Positions 52,663 to 60,568 of a stretch of DNA of 64,000 nucleotides are shown one piece after another. The position numbers and the translations under genes were made by a program. The notes below the pieces were generated by a model. The model saw only the letters and a list, made by a program, of their open reading frames with translations, had not been told where the DNA came from and ran no database searches. This DNA comes from Flavobacteriaceae bacterium UBA1903 (GTDB taxonomy: Bacteria; Bacteroidota; Bacteroidia; Flavobacteriales; Flavobacteriaceae), in NCBI GenBank assembly GCA_002337605.1, contig DDGL01000016.1, forward strand, positions 282,973 to 346,972, written 5' to 3'. Position 1 is the stretch's first letter; each line of letters opens with the position of its first letter.

Positions 52663-53511
52663 ATGAAGACAATACTTGTACCCACAGATTTTTCTAAAAA
52701 TGCATATTGTGCATTGCACTATGCAACACAACTCTTTTCAAATGAAACGTGTAAATTTATTATTCTACACTCTTTTGAAAATCAAGTCAGTAATCTTACC
52801 AGCAGGGTTGATATTGGTAAAACAGAAGCCGTTGTTGATGAACTTTATAACACCTATGAAAACAAATGTGATGCAGTGATGCACACCATCGTAAGGGATA
52901 ATCCAAACGATGAACATACGTATAAAACCATTGCAACTTCAATAAGTTTAGCCAGAGCCATCAATAGATTGGTGGTCAAGGAAAATGTAAACTTCGTGGT
53001 AATGGGCAGCAAGGGGGCTACGGGAGCCGCGTCGGTTTTTATGGGTAGCAACACCCTACGGATGATTAAAAAAATTAAAAATGCACCCTTATTAATTGTC
53101 CCTCAGAAATTAGATTTCACGCCCATAAAAAAGATAGTATTTACTACCGGATTTAAGCGAGCCTATACCGCTGAAGAGTTACAACCTTTAATAACTATTG
53201 GAGAAGGTCAGAATGCAATTGTAAAAGTTGCGTATATTCACGAAAAGGAAAAAATGACAGAAAGTCAACGGGAGCACCTACACCAACTATTTGATATACT
53301 AAACCCCTTGAAACCAGAATTACATTGGTTACACGAAACTACAGATAAGTATGATGCTGTAACTTCATACATCAATAAAGAAAATGTAGAGATGCTGGCA
53401 ATGGTCTATTACAAGCATAACTTTTTTGTCTCTCTTTTTCGTGAGGCTGTGGTAAAAAATATAGCCGAACATAGCGCAGTACCATTTTTGATTCTTCCAT
53501 CCAAGAGCTGA
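52663..53511 (+). CDS. Universal stress protein, two UspA domains
   Basis: A 282-aa paralogue beginning MKTILVPTDFSKNAYCALHY. The motif MGSKGATGAASVFMGSNTL is intact in domain 1. Domain 2 starts KKIVFTTGFKRAYTAEEL, where the usual PTDF is replaced by TTGF, and ends VYYKHNFFVSLFRE. It is the third gene of the operon; the next usp has its own site just inside this gene's stop. Confidence 0.91.
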   Translation: MKTILVPTDFSKNAYCALHYATQLFSNETCKFIILHSFENQVSNLTSRVDIGKTEAVVDELYNTYENKCDAVMHTIVRDNPNDEHTYKTIATSISLARAINRLVVKENVNFVVMGSKGATGAASVFMGSNTLRMIKKIKNAPLLIVPQKLDFTPIKKIVFTTGFKRAYTAEELQPLITIGEGQNAIVKVAYIHEKEKMTESQREHLHQLFDILNPLKPELHWLHETTDKYDAVTSYINKENVEMLAMVYYKHNFFVSLFREAVVKNIAEHSAVPFLILPSKS

Positions 53512-53551
53512 TATATATCATAGTTGTTGCCATCGTACCGTGTTATTTTTA
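53509..53551 (+). promoter_or_regulatory. Crp/Fnr-type site and -7 box for the usp gene at 53578
   Basis: Palindrome TGATATATATCA (53509-53520), overlapping the stop codon of the previous gene, with -7 box TATTTTTA at 53544-53551 and 29.5-bp spacing. It also heads the downstream ATP-cone nuclease and beta-CASP genes. Confidence 0.82.
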
Positions 53552-53577
53552 GCCTATAAACTCTAAAAATCACTACG

Positions 53578-54429
53578 ATGAAAAAGAAGATATTATTACC
53601 CACAGATTTCTCGAAGAATGCTTGGAATGCACTTCGTTATGCAAGTGAGTTGTACAAAAACGAAGAAGTAGATTTTTATCTACTCAATGCGTTTACGACA
53701 AACAATTTCGCTCTGGACAATATGATGGTGCCAGAACCTGGCGAGCAATGGTATGAGCAAGCAAAAACACGCTCAGAAACTTCAATCAAAAAATTGCTGA
53801 AGGATATTGAAGCACTGGAAGTTCCGTCAAACCATACCTACTTTACAAAGTCTGTCTTCAATACACCTCTCGAAGCGGTAAAGGCTTTTGTAGAAGACAA
53901 AGACATTGATATCGTCATTGCATCTACCAAGGGAGAAACAGATGATGTAGATACCATAATGGGAAGCAACAGTATCGATTTTATGGAAAAAGTGCGTAAC
54001 TGCCCTGTATTTATGATTCCTGCAAATGTTTCTTTTAAAGAGCCCAATGAAATTGTATTTCCTACAAGTTTCAAGACACACTATAAGCGTAGAGAACTGA
54101 ACTATTTACGTGAAATCGCTAAAATTACTAATGCACCCATTAGGATTTTACACGTTTCGAAAGAAGATAAACTTTCTGATGAACAGAAAGAGAAAAGGGC
54201 ATTACTCGAAGAGTGTTTTGAGGGATTGAAATATACCTTTCATACACTTGAAAATACCAGTGTGCAAACAGGACTTAATGTATTTGTGCAAAGCCGTAAT
54301 AGTGAAATGATTGCCTTTGTAAATAAAAAGCACAACTTTTTCGGCTCTGTTTTTTCAAGGCCAATGGTTAAGGATTTAGGGTTTAACGCCAAGGTGCCGG
54401 TATTAGCATTGCACGATCTACGTAATTGA
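53578..54429 (+). CDS. Universal stress protein with a degenerate nucleotide motif
   Basis: A 283-aa paralogue beginning MKKKILLPTDFSKNAWNALR. In domain 1 the motif reads ASTKGETDDVDTIMGSNSI: the first Gly of GxxG has become Ser, so ATP binding may be reduced or lost. Domain 2 (NEIVFPTSFKTHYKRREL) lacks the loop, as in the paralogues. The next gene starts 3 bp after its stop. Confidence 0.9.
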   Translation: MKKKILLPTDFSKNAWNALRYASELYKNEEVDFYLLNAFTTNNFALDNMMVPEPGEQWYEQAKTRSETSIKKLLKDIEALEVPSNHTYFTKSVFNTPLEAVKAFVEDKDIDIVIASTKGETDDVDTIMGSNSIDFMEKVRNCPVFMIPANVSFKEPNEIVFPTSFKTHYKRRELNYLREIAKITNAPIRILHVSKEDKLSDEQKEKRALLEECFEGLKYTFHTLENTSVQTGLNVFVQSRNSEMIAFVNKKHNFFGSVFSRPMVKDLGFNAKVPVLALHDLRN

Positions 54430-54432
54430 TTT

Positions 54433-55269
54433 ATGAAAAAGGAAAACTTTAAAATTATAAAGTCGTCTGGTGACAAAGTAGATTTCTCTATTTCAAAATT
54501 AAGAAACAGTCTATACCGAAGTGGAGCCGATGAAGCTACCGTTGACAATATCATCAACGTGGTTCGTGATGAATTGTACCAAGGTATTTCTACCAAGGAA
54601 ATCTACAATAGGGCATTTGCGATGTTGAAAAAAAGCAAATCCATCTATGCTTCCAAGTACAAGTTGAAAAAGGCCATATACGAATTGGGCCCTACAGGAT
54701 TTCCGTTTGAGAATTTCATAGGTGCGTTGTTGGAATATTCGGGATATCAAGTAGAAGTGGGTAAGATTATGCAGGGCAAATGCGTATCTCACGAAGTGGA
54801 TGTTATAGCTTCAAAAAATGGACAGCATATTGTAGCCGAGTGTAAATTTCACAGTGAGAAAACAACCACCTGTAATGTAAAAATTCCTCTGTATATCAAT
54901 TCGCGATATCGAGATATTGTCGAGCAATATAAAAACACTTCCAAATGCCCTAACGAGGGCTGGGTAGTTACCAATACCCGTTTTACAGCAGATGCACTTA
55001 CTTATGGAAAATGTGTAGGCCTTCATTTACTAAGTTGGGATTATCCCAAAGAAAATGGGCTAAAAGACCGTATTGATAGGTTGGGTTTATACCCAATCAC
55101 AGTTTCAACGTTGCTGACAAACAGGGAAAAGCAATTTTTATTAAGTAGGGATATTGTTTTGTGCCGACAATTAGCAAATGACGTCTTTTATCTGGACCAC
55201 TTGGGAATTTCTGAAAACCGAAAATCCAAGATTCTTTCTGAAATTTCAATGTTGTGTAACTTTAAGTAA
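54433..55269 (+). CDS. ATP-cone domain fused to a restriction-endonuclease-like (Mrr/PD-(D/E)XK) domain
   Basis: A 278-aa protein. Residues about 5-95 form an ATP-cone (FKIIKSSGDKVDFSISKLRN, SIYASKYKLKKAIYELGPTG), the nucleotide-sensing domain of ribonucleotide reductases and NrdR. Residues about 96-185 form a nuclease-like domain with HEVDVIASKNGQHIVAECKF (D...ECK) after an RE-fold entry FENFIGALLEYSGYQVE. An (d)ATP-gated nuclease is a reasonable inference. It is translationally close to the preceding usp gene and 1 bp before the beta-CASP gene. Confidence 0.85.
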   Translation: MKKENFKIIKSSGDKVDFSISKLRNSLYRSGADEATVDNIINVVRDELYQGISTKEIYNRAFAMLKKSKSIYASKYKLKKAIYELGPTGFPFENFIGALLEYSGYQVEVGKIMQGKCVSHEVDVIASKNGQHIVAECKFHSEKTTTCNVKIPLYINSRYRDIVEQYKNTSKCPNEGWVVTNTRFTADALTYGKCVGLHLLSWDYPKENGLKDRIDRLGLYPITVSTLLTNREKQFLLSRDIVLCRQLANDVFYLDHLGISENRKSKILSEISMLCNFK

Positions 55270-55270
55270 A

Positions 55271-56641
55271 ATGAATACATTAAAAATTCATTTTTTAGGT
55301 GCTTCAGGAACTGTGACAGGATCCAAATTTTTATTGGAAACACCCGAACGGAATATCCTGATTGATTGTGGAATGTTTCAGGGGCTAAAAGAGCTTCGCG
55401 AACAAAACTGGAAGGAATTGCCCTTTGACGTTTCAAGGATAGATACCGTTTTGTTAACCCACGGCCACTTAGATCATACAGGCTATTTGCCCAGATTGGT
55501 CAAACAAGGATTTACGGGTAAAATCTTTGGTACTGCACCTACATTGGAAATCACTAAAATCATATTACTGGACAGCGCAAAAATAAACGAAGAAGATGCA
55601 GAACGTGCTAATGAGGAAAGTTACTCTAAACACCAACCGGCATTACCTTTTTATACGGTGGAAGATGCAGAACGCACCATCAAAATGTTTGTACCAGCAG
55701 AAAAAGATGCTTGGCATTCGTTTTCGGAAAATTGCAGATATCGATTTAAGTATAATGGTCATATCATTGGTGCTACTTTTATTGAATTAGAATTGTACGG
55801 AAAAACGTTTGTTTTTTCTGGCGATGTTGGTCGAAAGGAAGACCTTTTATTGTTCCCTCCAGAGAAACCCCAAGGGGCAGATTATCTCTTCTTAGAAAGT
55901 ACCTACGGCGGAAAATTACATCCAGCCGAAGGTGTTTCCGACAAATTGATTGCACTCATCAACAAAACGGTACACAATCGTGGAACATTGATTATCCCTT
56001 CTTTTGCCGTAGAACGCTTACAAACCTTGATGTTCTTACTTTGGGAATTATATAATGAAAGACGTATTCCAAATATTCCCATCTTTATAGATAGTCCAAT
56101 GGGAAACAACGTTCTGGGTGTTTTTGAACGTTTTGCAAGTTGGCATAAAATCCCGCAAGCAGAATTCAGCGCAATGAAACACCGTATGAATAGTATTAAA
56201 TCCTATAAGGAAACCTGGGAAACCATAGACGACCCACGACCAAAAATAGTGATTGCTGGTAGTGGTATGGTCACAGGAGGTCGTGTGCTAACCTATATGA
56301 AACAATTAATTGATGAGCCAACTACCACCATTTTAATGGTAGGCTATCAAGCTGAAGGCACCCGTGGGAGACAATTATTGGAGGGTGCACACGAATTAAG
56401 ATTCTTCGGAAAGTATTATCCAGTAAAAGCTACTGTTGAGCACATTGAAAGTCTTTCTGCACACGCAGACCAAAACGGGATATTAGATTGGTTGAGCGAA
56501 ATTAAAAACGTTCCCGAAAACACCTTTTTAATTCACGGCGAGCTCACTGCTTTGGATGCGCTTCGAGTGAAGATCCAGGATGTGTATGGTTGGAGGGTCA
56601 CCCTCCCAAAGTTGTATAGTACAGTAGAAGTTTCGATTTAA
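55271..56641 (+). CDS. Metallo-beta-lactamase/beta-CASP RNA-processing nuclease
   Basis: A 456-aa protein from ATG 55271 (MNTLKIHFLGASGTVTGSKF). LTHGHLDHTGYLPRL is the zinc-binding HxHxDH motif. FSGDVGRKEDLL and LFLESTYGGKLHP, then IIPSFAVERLQTLMFLL, mark the beta-CASP region, and HADQNGILDWL with FLIHGE the C-terminal motifs. The family (YsvH/CPSF-like) cleaves RNA or DNA ends. It is the last gene of the usp / ATP-cone nuclease / beta-CASP run. Confidence 0.93.
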   Translation: MNTLKIHFLGASGTVTGSKFLLETPERNILIDCGMFQGLKELREQNWKELPFDVSRIDTVLLTHGHLDHTGYLPRLVKQGFTGKIFGTAPTLEITKIILLDSAKINEEDAERANEESYSKHQPALPFYTVEDAERTIKMFVPAEKDAWHSFSENCRYRFKYNGHIIGATFIELELYGKTFVFSGDVGRKEDLLLFPPEKPQGADYLFLESTYGGKLHPAEGVSDKLIALINKTVHNRGTLIIPSFAVERLQTLMFLLWELYNERRIPNIPIFIDSPMGNNVLGVFERFASWHKIPQAEFSAMKHRMNSIKSYKETWETIDDPRPKIVIAGSGMVTGGRVLTYMKQLIDEPTTTILMVGYQAEGTRGRQLLEGAHELRFFGKYYPVKATVEHIESLSAHADQNGILDWLSEIKNVPENTFLIHGELTALDALRVKIQDVYGWRVTLPKLYSTVEVSI

Positions 56642-57010
56642 AATTTTCTTCTGTTTTCTCCGTACCGCCATTTTGGTTTGTACTTTTTTTGACCAACCCA
56701 AATTTTTTAATAGCGTGTACTTTTATGTGTTCGACTACCCCTTCGGCAGCATCTGTCACAAAAAACAGTTTCATATCTTCTGGACTTATGCTTTCATTTT
56801 CGGCCATCAGCCTGATATGTTCACATAATTCCTTATGATATTCAGAATCAAAAATAACAACCGGAAAATTTTATATTGTTTTGGTTTGTATCAAGGTAAT
56901 CGCTTCAAAAGTCCATCCAAAGTACCCATACCACCGGGTGTTACTACAAAAGCGTACGAATACTTTATCAATAAAAATTTCCGCACAAAAAAACAGGGAA
57001 TATTCCATTT
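56598..57010 (-). pseudogene. LOG-family (cytokinin riboside hydrolase-like) pseudogene
   Basis: On the minus strand the right part reads FVVTPGGMGTLDGLLKR, the PGGxGT motif of LOG/TIGR00730 proteins. It then breaks and continues in another frame as LIQTKTI, and, after a stop, NFPVVIFDSEYHKELCEHIR and MAENESISPEDMKLFFVTD. At least one frameshift and one stop are present, and the N-terminal Rossmann part is missing. It lies between the convergent beta-CASP and OsmC genes and is decaying. Confidence 0.75.
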
Positions 57011-57025
57011 TTAATCACGGTAACA

Positions 57026-57484
57026 TTACGATTCCACAACTATTTCGGTTTCCAACGTTACTTTAGATTTTATAGAATTAGAAATTAAACAAGCCACTTC
57101 AGATTTCTGAACGATGCGTTTGGCTCGGTCAATATCCTTTTCGTTTTTAATGGTAACGGTGGGTTTCAGGATGATTTTGGTCATTAAAAACTTTCCGTTT
57201 TCTTTCTCCAATATTCCTTCCGATTTGCAACCGAAGCTTGAAAACTCCAATTTTGAGTTTTCGGCAATGGCCAAAAAAGTGGTCATAAGGCAACTAACTA
57301 CTGAGGCGGTGAACAAATGTTCTGGCGACCATATATGGGGCATTCCCTTCGGGAACTCTGGTGGGGTTGCAACCTCTATACAATTGGAAGTTGTATTGTC
57401 TCCTTGTATTAATTCTGGTGAGCACAATAAACCCTTGCGTTCATTGCTCCACTTTATATCAACGTTAAATTGATGTTTTTCCAT
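57026..57484 (-). CDS. OsmC/Ohr-family protein
   Basis: A 152-aa protein. GMPHIWSPEHLFTASVVSCL holds the conserved Glu/His and first Cys, and the C-terminal SEVACLISNSIKSKVTLET the second Cys (CLISNS), the usual redox pair of OsmC-like peroxidases. It detoxifies organic hydroperoxides using thiols. It has a divergent regulon promoter on its right. Confidence 0.9.
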   Translation of the reverse strand: MEKHQFNVDIKWSNERKGLLCSPELIQGDNTTSNCIEVATPPEFPKGMPHIWSPEHLFTASVVSCLMTTFLAIAENSKLEFSSFGCKSEGILEKENGKFLMTKIILKPTVTIKNEKDIDRAKRIVQKSEVACLISNSIKSKVTLETEIVVES

Positions 57485-57509
57485 TGCTTCGTTTTTAGGA
57501 TTAGCTATT

Positions 57510-57583
57510 CAAAATTAGCTCGTTAGTTATTCTTAGTAAATGACATATATCATTTTTCACTGGCATTTTTCAAACTATTTTAG
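57510..57583. promoter_or_regulatory. Divergent Crp/Fnr-type promoter pair (OsmC and 137-aa protein)
   Basis: A single palindrome TGACATATATCA (57541-57552) has -7 boxes at 29.5 bp on both sides. TAATTTTG (57517-57510, minus, perfect) serves the OsmC gene, and TATTTTAG (57576-57583, plus) serves the gene at 57599. One bound activator could serve both genes. Confidence 0.83.
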
Positions 57584-57598
57584 AATTTCTAAAAACCG

Positions 57599-58012
57599 AT
57601 GCTTATGGAAACCCAATCACCAGTAAAACTCATCGCAAACTTAGAGAGACCGATTTGGTTTTCGGTGATCCGTTTTATGGAGCAGGACATCACTTTTATA
57701 AAACAACTGCTTACCGCACCCATTTACAAACAGAACGTACCCAATGTATTTGAGCGTCTTACCAAATACCTCACCCAAACTGATGAGCTAGGGAAAAAGG
57801 TATCAACGTTCATAAAAGAGGTGGCGGTTTTTAAAAAAAGCCTGGAAAATTATCCTGAAGAGGGCAACCCTTCCATAGATGAGTATTACTATGGGAGACA
57901 CAAACATTTTAAGGATGAATATATAAAATTAGATGGAGAATTTTTGCAATTGAAATCTAAAATCTTTTGCTATATAAGTACTACGCTTTTATCACCAACC
58001 TCCAAAAATTAA
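57599..58012 (+). CDS. Small helical protein of the regulon (137 aa)
   Basis: It begins MLMETQSPVKLIANLERPIW (ATG 57599 or 57605) and is mostly helical. The middle has DEYYYGRHKHFKDEYIKLDG, with a His/Tyr cluster, and a long helix to the C-terminus. No family is recognised. It resembles the three downstream small proteins in size, helix content and an early Trp, so a common family is possible. Own Crp/Fnr-type promoter. Confidence 0.6.
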   Translation: MLMETQSPVKLIANLERPIWFSVIRFMEQDITFIKQLLTAPIYKQNVPNVFERLTKYLTQTDELGKKVSTFIKEVAVFKKSLENYPEEGNPSIDEYYYGRHKHFKDEYIKLDGEFLQLKSKIFCYISTTLLSPTSKN

Positions 58013-58016
58013 TACT

Positions 58017-58406
58017 TTGGAAACTGAAACCACGTATCGAGATATGCACATAAAAGCATTGCAATGGAAGGTGACATTGCAGCAAGCTGAGGAACTACTT
58101 TATGGCATTGAGAAAAAACTGCATACAATAAATTCACGTCCTGGAATAACCAATGTAGATGTTACAATGGAGCGGTTGTCGAAAAGCGCAAAGAAAAAAT
58201 CAGAAGAAATAAACCGTATAAAACAAAGCATATCTTACTTTGAGAACAGGCTTTCGCTAATGAATGAATGTGATACTTCACAATGCGATACAGCATTTTT
58301 TGAAGAAGCTGAAGCAATATCCCTGCAAGTAAAGATAGTAAACAAAAATGTAAATGTGCTTAGTTCTAAAATTGATATTATAAAAGAATCTAAAATATTA
58401 GACTAA
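58017..58406 (+). CDS. Small helical protein of the regulon (129 aa)
   Basis: It starts at TTG 58017, 4 bp after the previous stop, or at ATG 58044 (MHIKALQWKVTLQQAEELLY). Coiled-coil character dominates (AKKKSEEINRIKQSISYFEN). The early 'alqWk..lqqaeell' pattern echoes IVQWSTPEELYSECLEW of the gene at 59468. No recognised domain. Co-transcribed with the 137-aa gene. Confidence 0.55.
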   Translation: METETTYRDMHIKALQWKVTLQQAEELLYGIEKKLHTINSRPGITNVDVTMERLSKSAKKKSEEINRIKQSISYFENRLSLMNECDTSQCDTAFFEEAEAISLQVKIVNKNVNVLSSKIDIIKESKILD

Positions 58407-58417
58407 TGAAGTAAAAC

Positions 58418-58460
58418 TGATAATTATCATTTCCAGCACATTGACACTGAGGTATTTTTA
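58418..58460 (+). promoter_or_regulatory. Crp/Fnr-type site and -7 box for hsp20
   Basis: Palindrome TGATAATTATCA (58418-58429), with -7 box TATTTTTA at 58453-58460 and 29.5-bp spacing. The leader to the hsp20 ATG is about 35 nt. Confidence 0.83.
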
Positions 58461-58500
58461 CAGTATAAAACAAATAGTAACCCTATAAAAATTCAGTATT

Positions 58501-58947
58501 ATGTCTTTAGTAAAATTCAACAGAAGAAGAGTTCCCTGGATAAACGACGGGATAGCAAATTGGTTTGATACCGACGGTTTTTTTTCAGATGAGTTTTTCG
58601 CAAGAAAAGCCAACTTGCCTGCAATGAACATCAAGGAAAACCCAGAAAATTTTGAAGTTGAACTTGCGGTACCAGGTTTCTCAAAGAAGGATATTGAGGT
58701 GTCCTTAGAGAATGATATACTGCACGTATGTGCAGAAAATCGCAAAGAAGAAGTAGAAGAAAATCAAGAGGGCTATACGCGAAAGGAATTTAGTTACAAC
58801 TCGTTCGACCGTAAACTTCAAATTCCTACGTCGGTAAATCAGGAGAAAGAAGTAAAAGCTACCTACAAAAACGGGGTGCTAAAACTGGAGCTTGCTAAAA
58901 GCGAAGCTGCCGTGGAGCCGCCTAAAAAAATGATTGAGATAGCTTAA
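58501..58947 (+). CDS. Hsp20/alpha-crystallin small heat-shock protein
   Basis: A 148-aa protein. The alpha-crystallin domain runs from about residue 40: MNIKENPENFEVELAVPGFS, KKDIEVSLENDILHVCAENR, and AFTYKNGVLKLEL-like ATYKNGVLKLELAKSE with the GVL motif. The N-terminal arm and a short C-terminal extension with PPKKMIEIA complete it. It forms oligomeric holdase chaperones in the cytosol. Two hairpins follow the gene. Confidence 0.94.
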   Translation: MSLVKFNRRRVPWINDGIANWFDTDGFFSDEFFARKANLPAMNIKENPENFEVELAVPGFSKKDIEVSLENDILHVCAENRKEEVEENQEGYTRKEFSYNSFDRKLQIPTSVNQEKEVKATYKNGVLKLELAKSEAAVEPPKKMIEIA

Positions 58948-58948
58948 A

Positions 58949-59004
58949 CCTCTTAATTGAAGAGGCAGAAAGCTGGCAGTGAGGTGCTGTTCTCTGCCTT
59001 TTTT
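58949..59004 (+). terminator. Tandem hairpins after hsp20
   Basis: CCTCTT/AAGAGG (58949-58965, 5-nt loop) is followed by AGGCAGA/TCTGCCT (58963-58999) and a run of T. The second stem has a long loop, so some readthrough into the next gene is likely. The hairpins argue that the next gene starts at ATG 59017 rather than upstream. Confidence 0.6.
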
Positions 59005-59016
59005 AAAAGTCCTTTT

Positions 59017-59454
59017 ATGAATACCACAACTCATTTTAAATATATAGAATGGCGCAATACGAAAGGATTGCACGAAGATTCAATAAATGCCATTTCCGAT
59101 CTTATGTTTCTAAAAGACGAGTTACATTTTCTAAAAGATCTGGTAGCAGAACACACACTGGAACTCATGTATGGAAAGTCTCACGAAGAAGCTGTTAAGA
59201 TAGGTATAGCTCTTCACACCCTTGATGACAGATTGAAGAATTTATTAAAAGACCTTGTGGTACACTCGAACAATTTGAAGGTGTTAACAGATGATATTGA
59301 TGTTCCCAACGAATTGCAAGACTACAAGAATGTACACTACAAATTAATGGTAGAGGCGATGGATTTTCATACAGACCTAAAGAAAACCAAGCGAATCATT
59401 TTTGAGATGATGGCGGATATAATGAAAAAGAGCAAGCAAAAGAAACTGTCCTAA
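59017..59454 (+). CDS. Small helical protein, paralogue of the 59468 gene
   Basis: A 145-aa protein from ATG 59017 (MNTTTHFKYIEWRNTKGLHE). Almost entirely helical, with LMFLKDELHFLKDLVAEHTL, LDDRLKNLLKDLVVHSNNLK and DYKNVHYKLMVEAMDFHTDL. It aligns with the next protein over its whole length (IEW/VQW start, fLkDe..fL..L..eht..l, and a closing nvHYkL.v). No known family; a stress-linked scaffold or ferritin/hemerythrin-like bundle are possibilities. Confidence 0.65.
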   Translation: MNTTTHFKYIEWRNTKGLHEDSINAISDLMFLKDELHFLKDLVAEHTLELMYGKSHEEAVKIGIALHTLDDRLKNLLKDLVVHSNNLKVLTDDIDVPNELQDYKNVHYKLMVEAMDFHTDLKKTKRIIFEMMADIMKKSKQKKLS

Positions 59455-59467
59455 CTTTTATCTAAAA

Positions 59468-59905
59468 ATGAAAAATATAACCTACAAAATAGTACAATGG
59501 AGTACACCAGAAGAATTGTATAGCGAATGTCTGGAATGGGCATCGCAATTAAAATTCATTAAAGACGAACAGCGCTTTCTGGACAATCTCATTAAAGAAT
59601 ACACGGTATCTCTAATTTCAGAAGATGCCTACAATGATTCTTTAAAACTGGTAGGGGAATTGAATACTGAAGAAAAGGAACTGTCTAAGTTATTTAAAAG
59701 AGTAAAAGATCATACTAACAGTATTGAGGTTTTGCTTGACGCTACAGCGGACGAACGCAAAGGAGCTGCATATAGAGAGATACATTACTATTTGAAAGTT
59801 GATGTATTTACGTATGCCAAAAAGTATCGCGAAACTAAAACGGCACTGTTCAAAAAAATCAAGAAGTTAATGAAAAATGAAAAACGTTGTCATTTACTGA
59901 AATAA
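59468..59905 (+). CDS. Small helical protein, paralogue of the 59017 gene
   Basis: A 145-aa helical protein (MKNITYKIVQWSTPEELYSE), with LKFIKDEQRFLDNLIKEYTV and REIHYYLKVDVFTYAKKYRE equivalent to blocks of the preceding gene, 13 bp upstream. It ends in a Lys-rich tail. Tandem duplication is the simplest origin. Confidence 0.65.
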   Translation: MKNITYKIVQWSTPEELYSECLEWASQLKFIKDEQRFLDNLIKEYTVSLISEDAYNDSLKLVGELNTEEKELSKLFKRVKDHTNSIEVLLDATADERKGAAYREIHYYLKVDVFTYAKKYRETKTALFKKIKKLMKNEKRCHLLK

Positions 59906-59924
59906 TCTTTTAAAACGTAGTATT

Positions 59925-60563
59925 ATGAACAAAATCATTATGTATGTAAGTATCGCACTATCCCTATTTTTACTTTATAGTTGTGGATCCACAAAATTGG
60001 TACAACAATATAAAAACCCAGACACCGTAAACTTTGAAGCCAACAAAGTATTGGTAGTCGGTATTTCTGCCGACAAAGAATTACGACGTACTTACGAAAA
60101 AAATATGATAGATGAACTTGATAAAAAAGGCGTAATCGCTGTAAAAAGCATCGACTTTTTTGAAACTTCATTTACAGACAATAAAAAGTCCGTCGTGCAA
60201 CTTGATAATATCGAACAACGATTATTGGAAGCAGGATTTGATGCTATACTTTTTACAAAGATTACAGGACGCGAAAGCAGAGTGACGATGGTAGATGCAT
60301 ACCGAAATTTTGCAAAAAGATATCAATCTTATGAAGATTACTTCTATGGAAATGTAAACATATATTACAGAGAGCAACAAGAACGTTATCAAGTCTATAC
60401 TACTGAAACGTCATTGTATTGTATATGTCCAGGGAAGGAGAGAGAACTATTATGGCGTGGTGAGATTGAAGTTGTTGATGCAGAGAAAGTGAATCGTAAT
60501 ATTAGCTCTTATATCAAGATTCTTTTTGATACACTTAATGAAAACAAACTTCTATTACTATAG
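59925..60563 (+). CDS. Hypothetical lipoprotein
   Basis: A 212-aa protein with a lipoprotein signal (SIALSLFLLYSCGS; lipobox YSC). The mature part begins KLVQQYKNPDTVNFEANKVL and VVGISADKELRRTYEKNMID, then FDAILFTKITGRESR. This resembles the alpha/beta envelope lipoproteins found beside outer-membrane factors, but no family is certain. It is followed 5 bp later by a dehydrogenase gene. Confidence 0.65.
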   Translation: MNKIIMYVSIALSLFLLYSCGSTKLVQQYKNPDTVNFEANKVLVVGISADKELRRTYEKNMIDELDKKGVIAVKSIDFFETSFTDNKKSVVQLDNIEQRLLEAGFDAILFTKITGRESRVTMVDAYRNFAKRYQSYEDYFYGNVNIYYREQQERYQVYTTETSLYCICPGKERELLWRGEIEVVDAEKVNRNISSYIKILFDTLNENKLLLL

Positions 60564-60568
60564 TCAAG

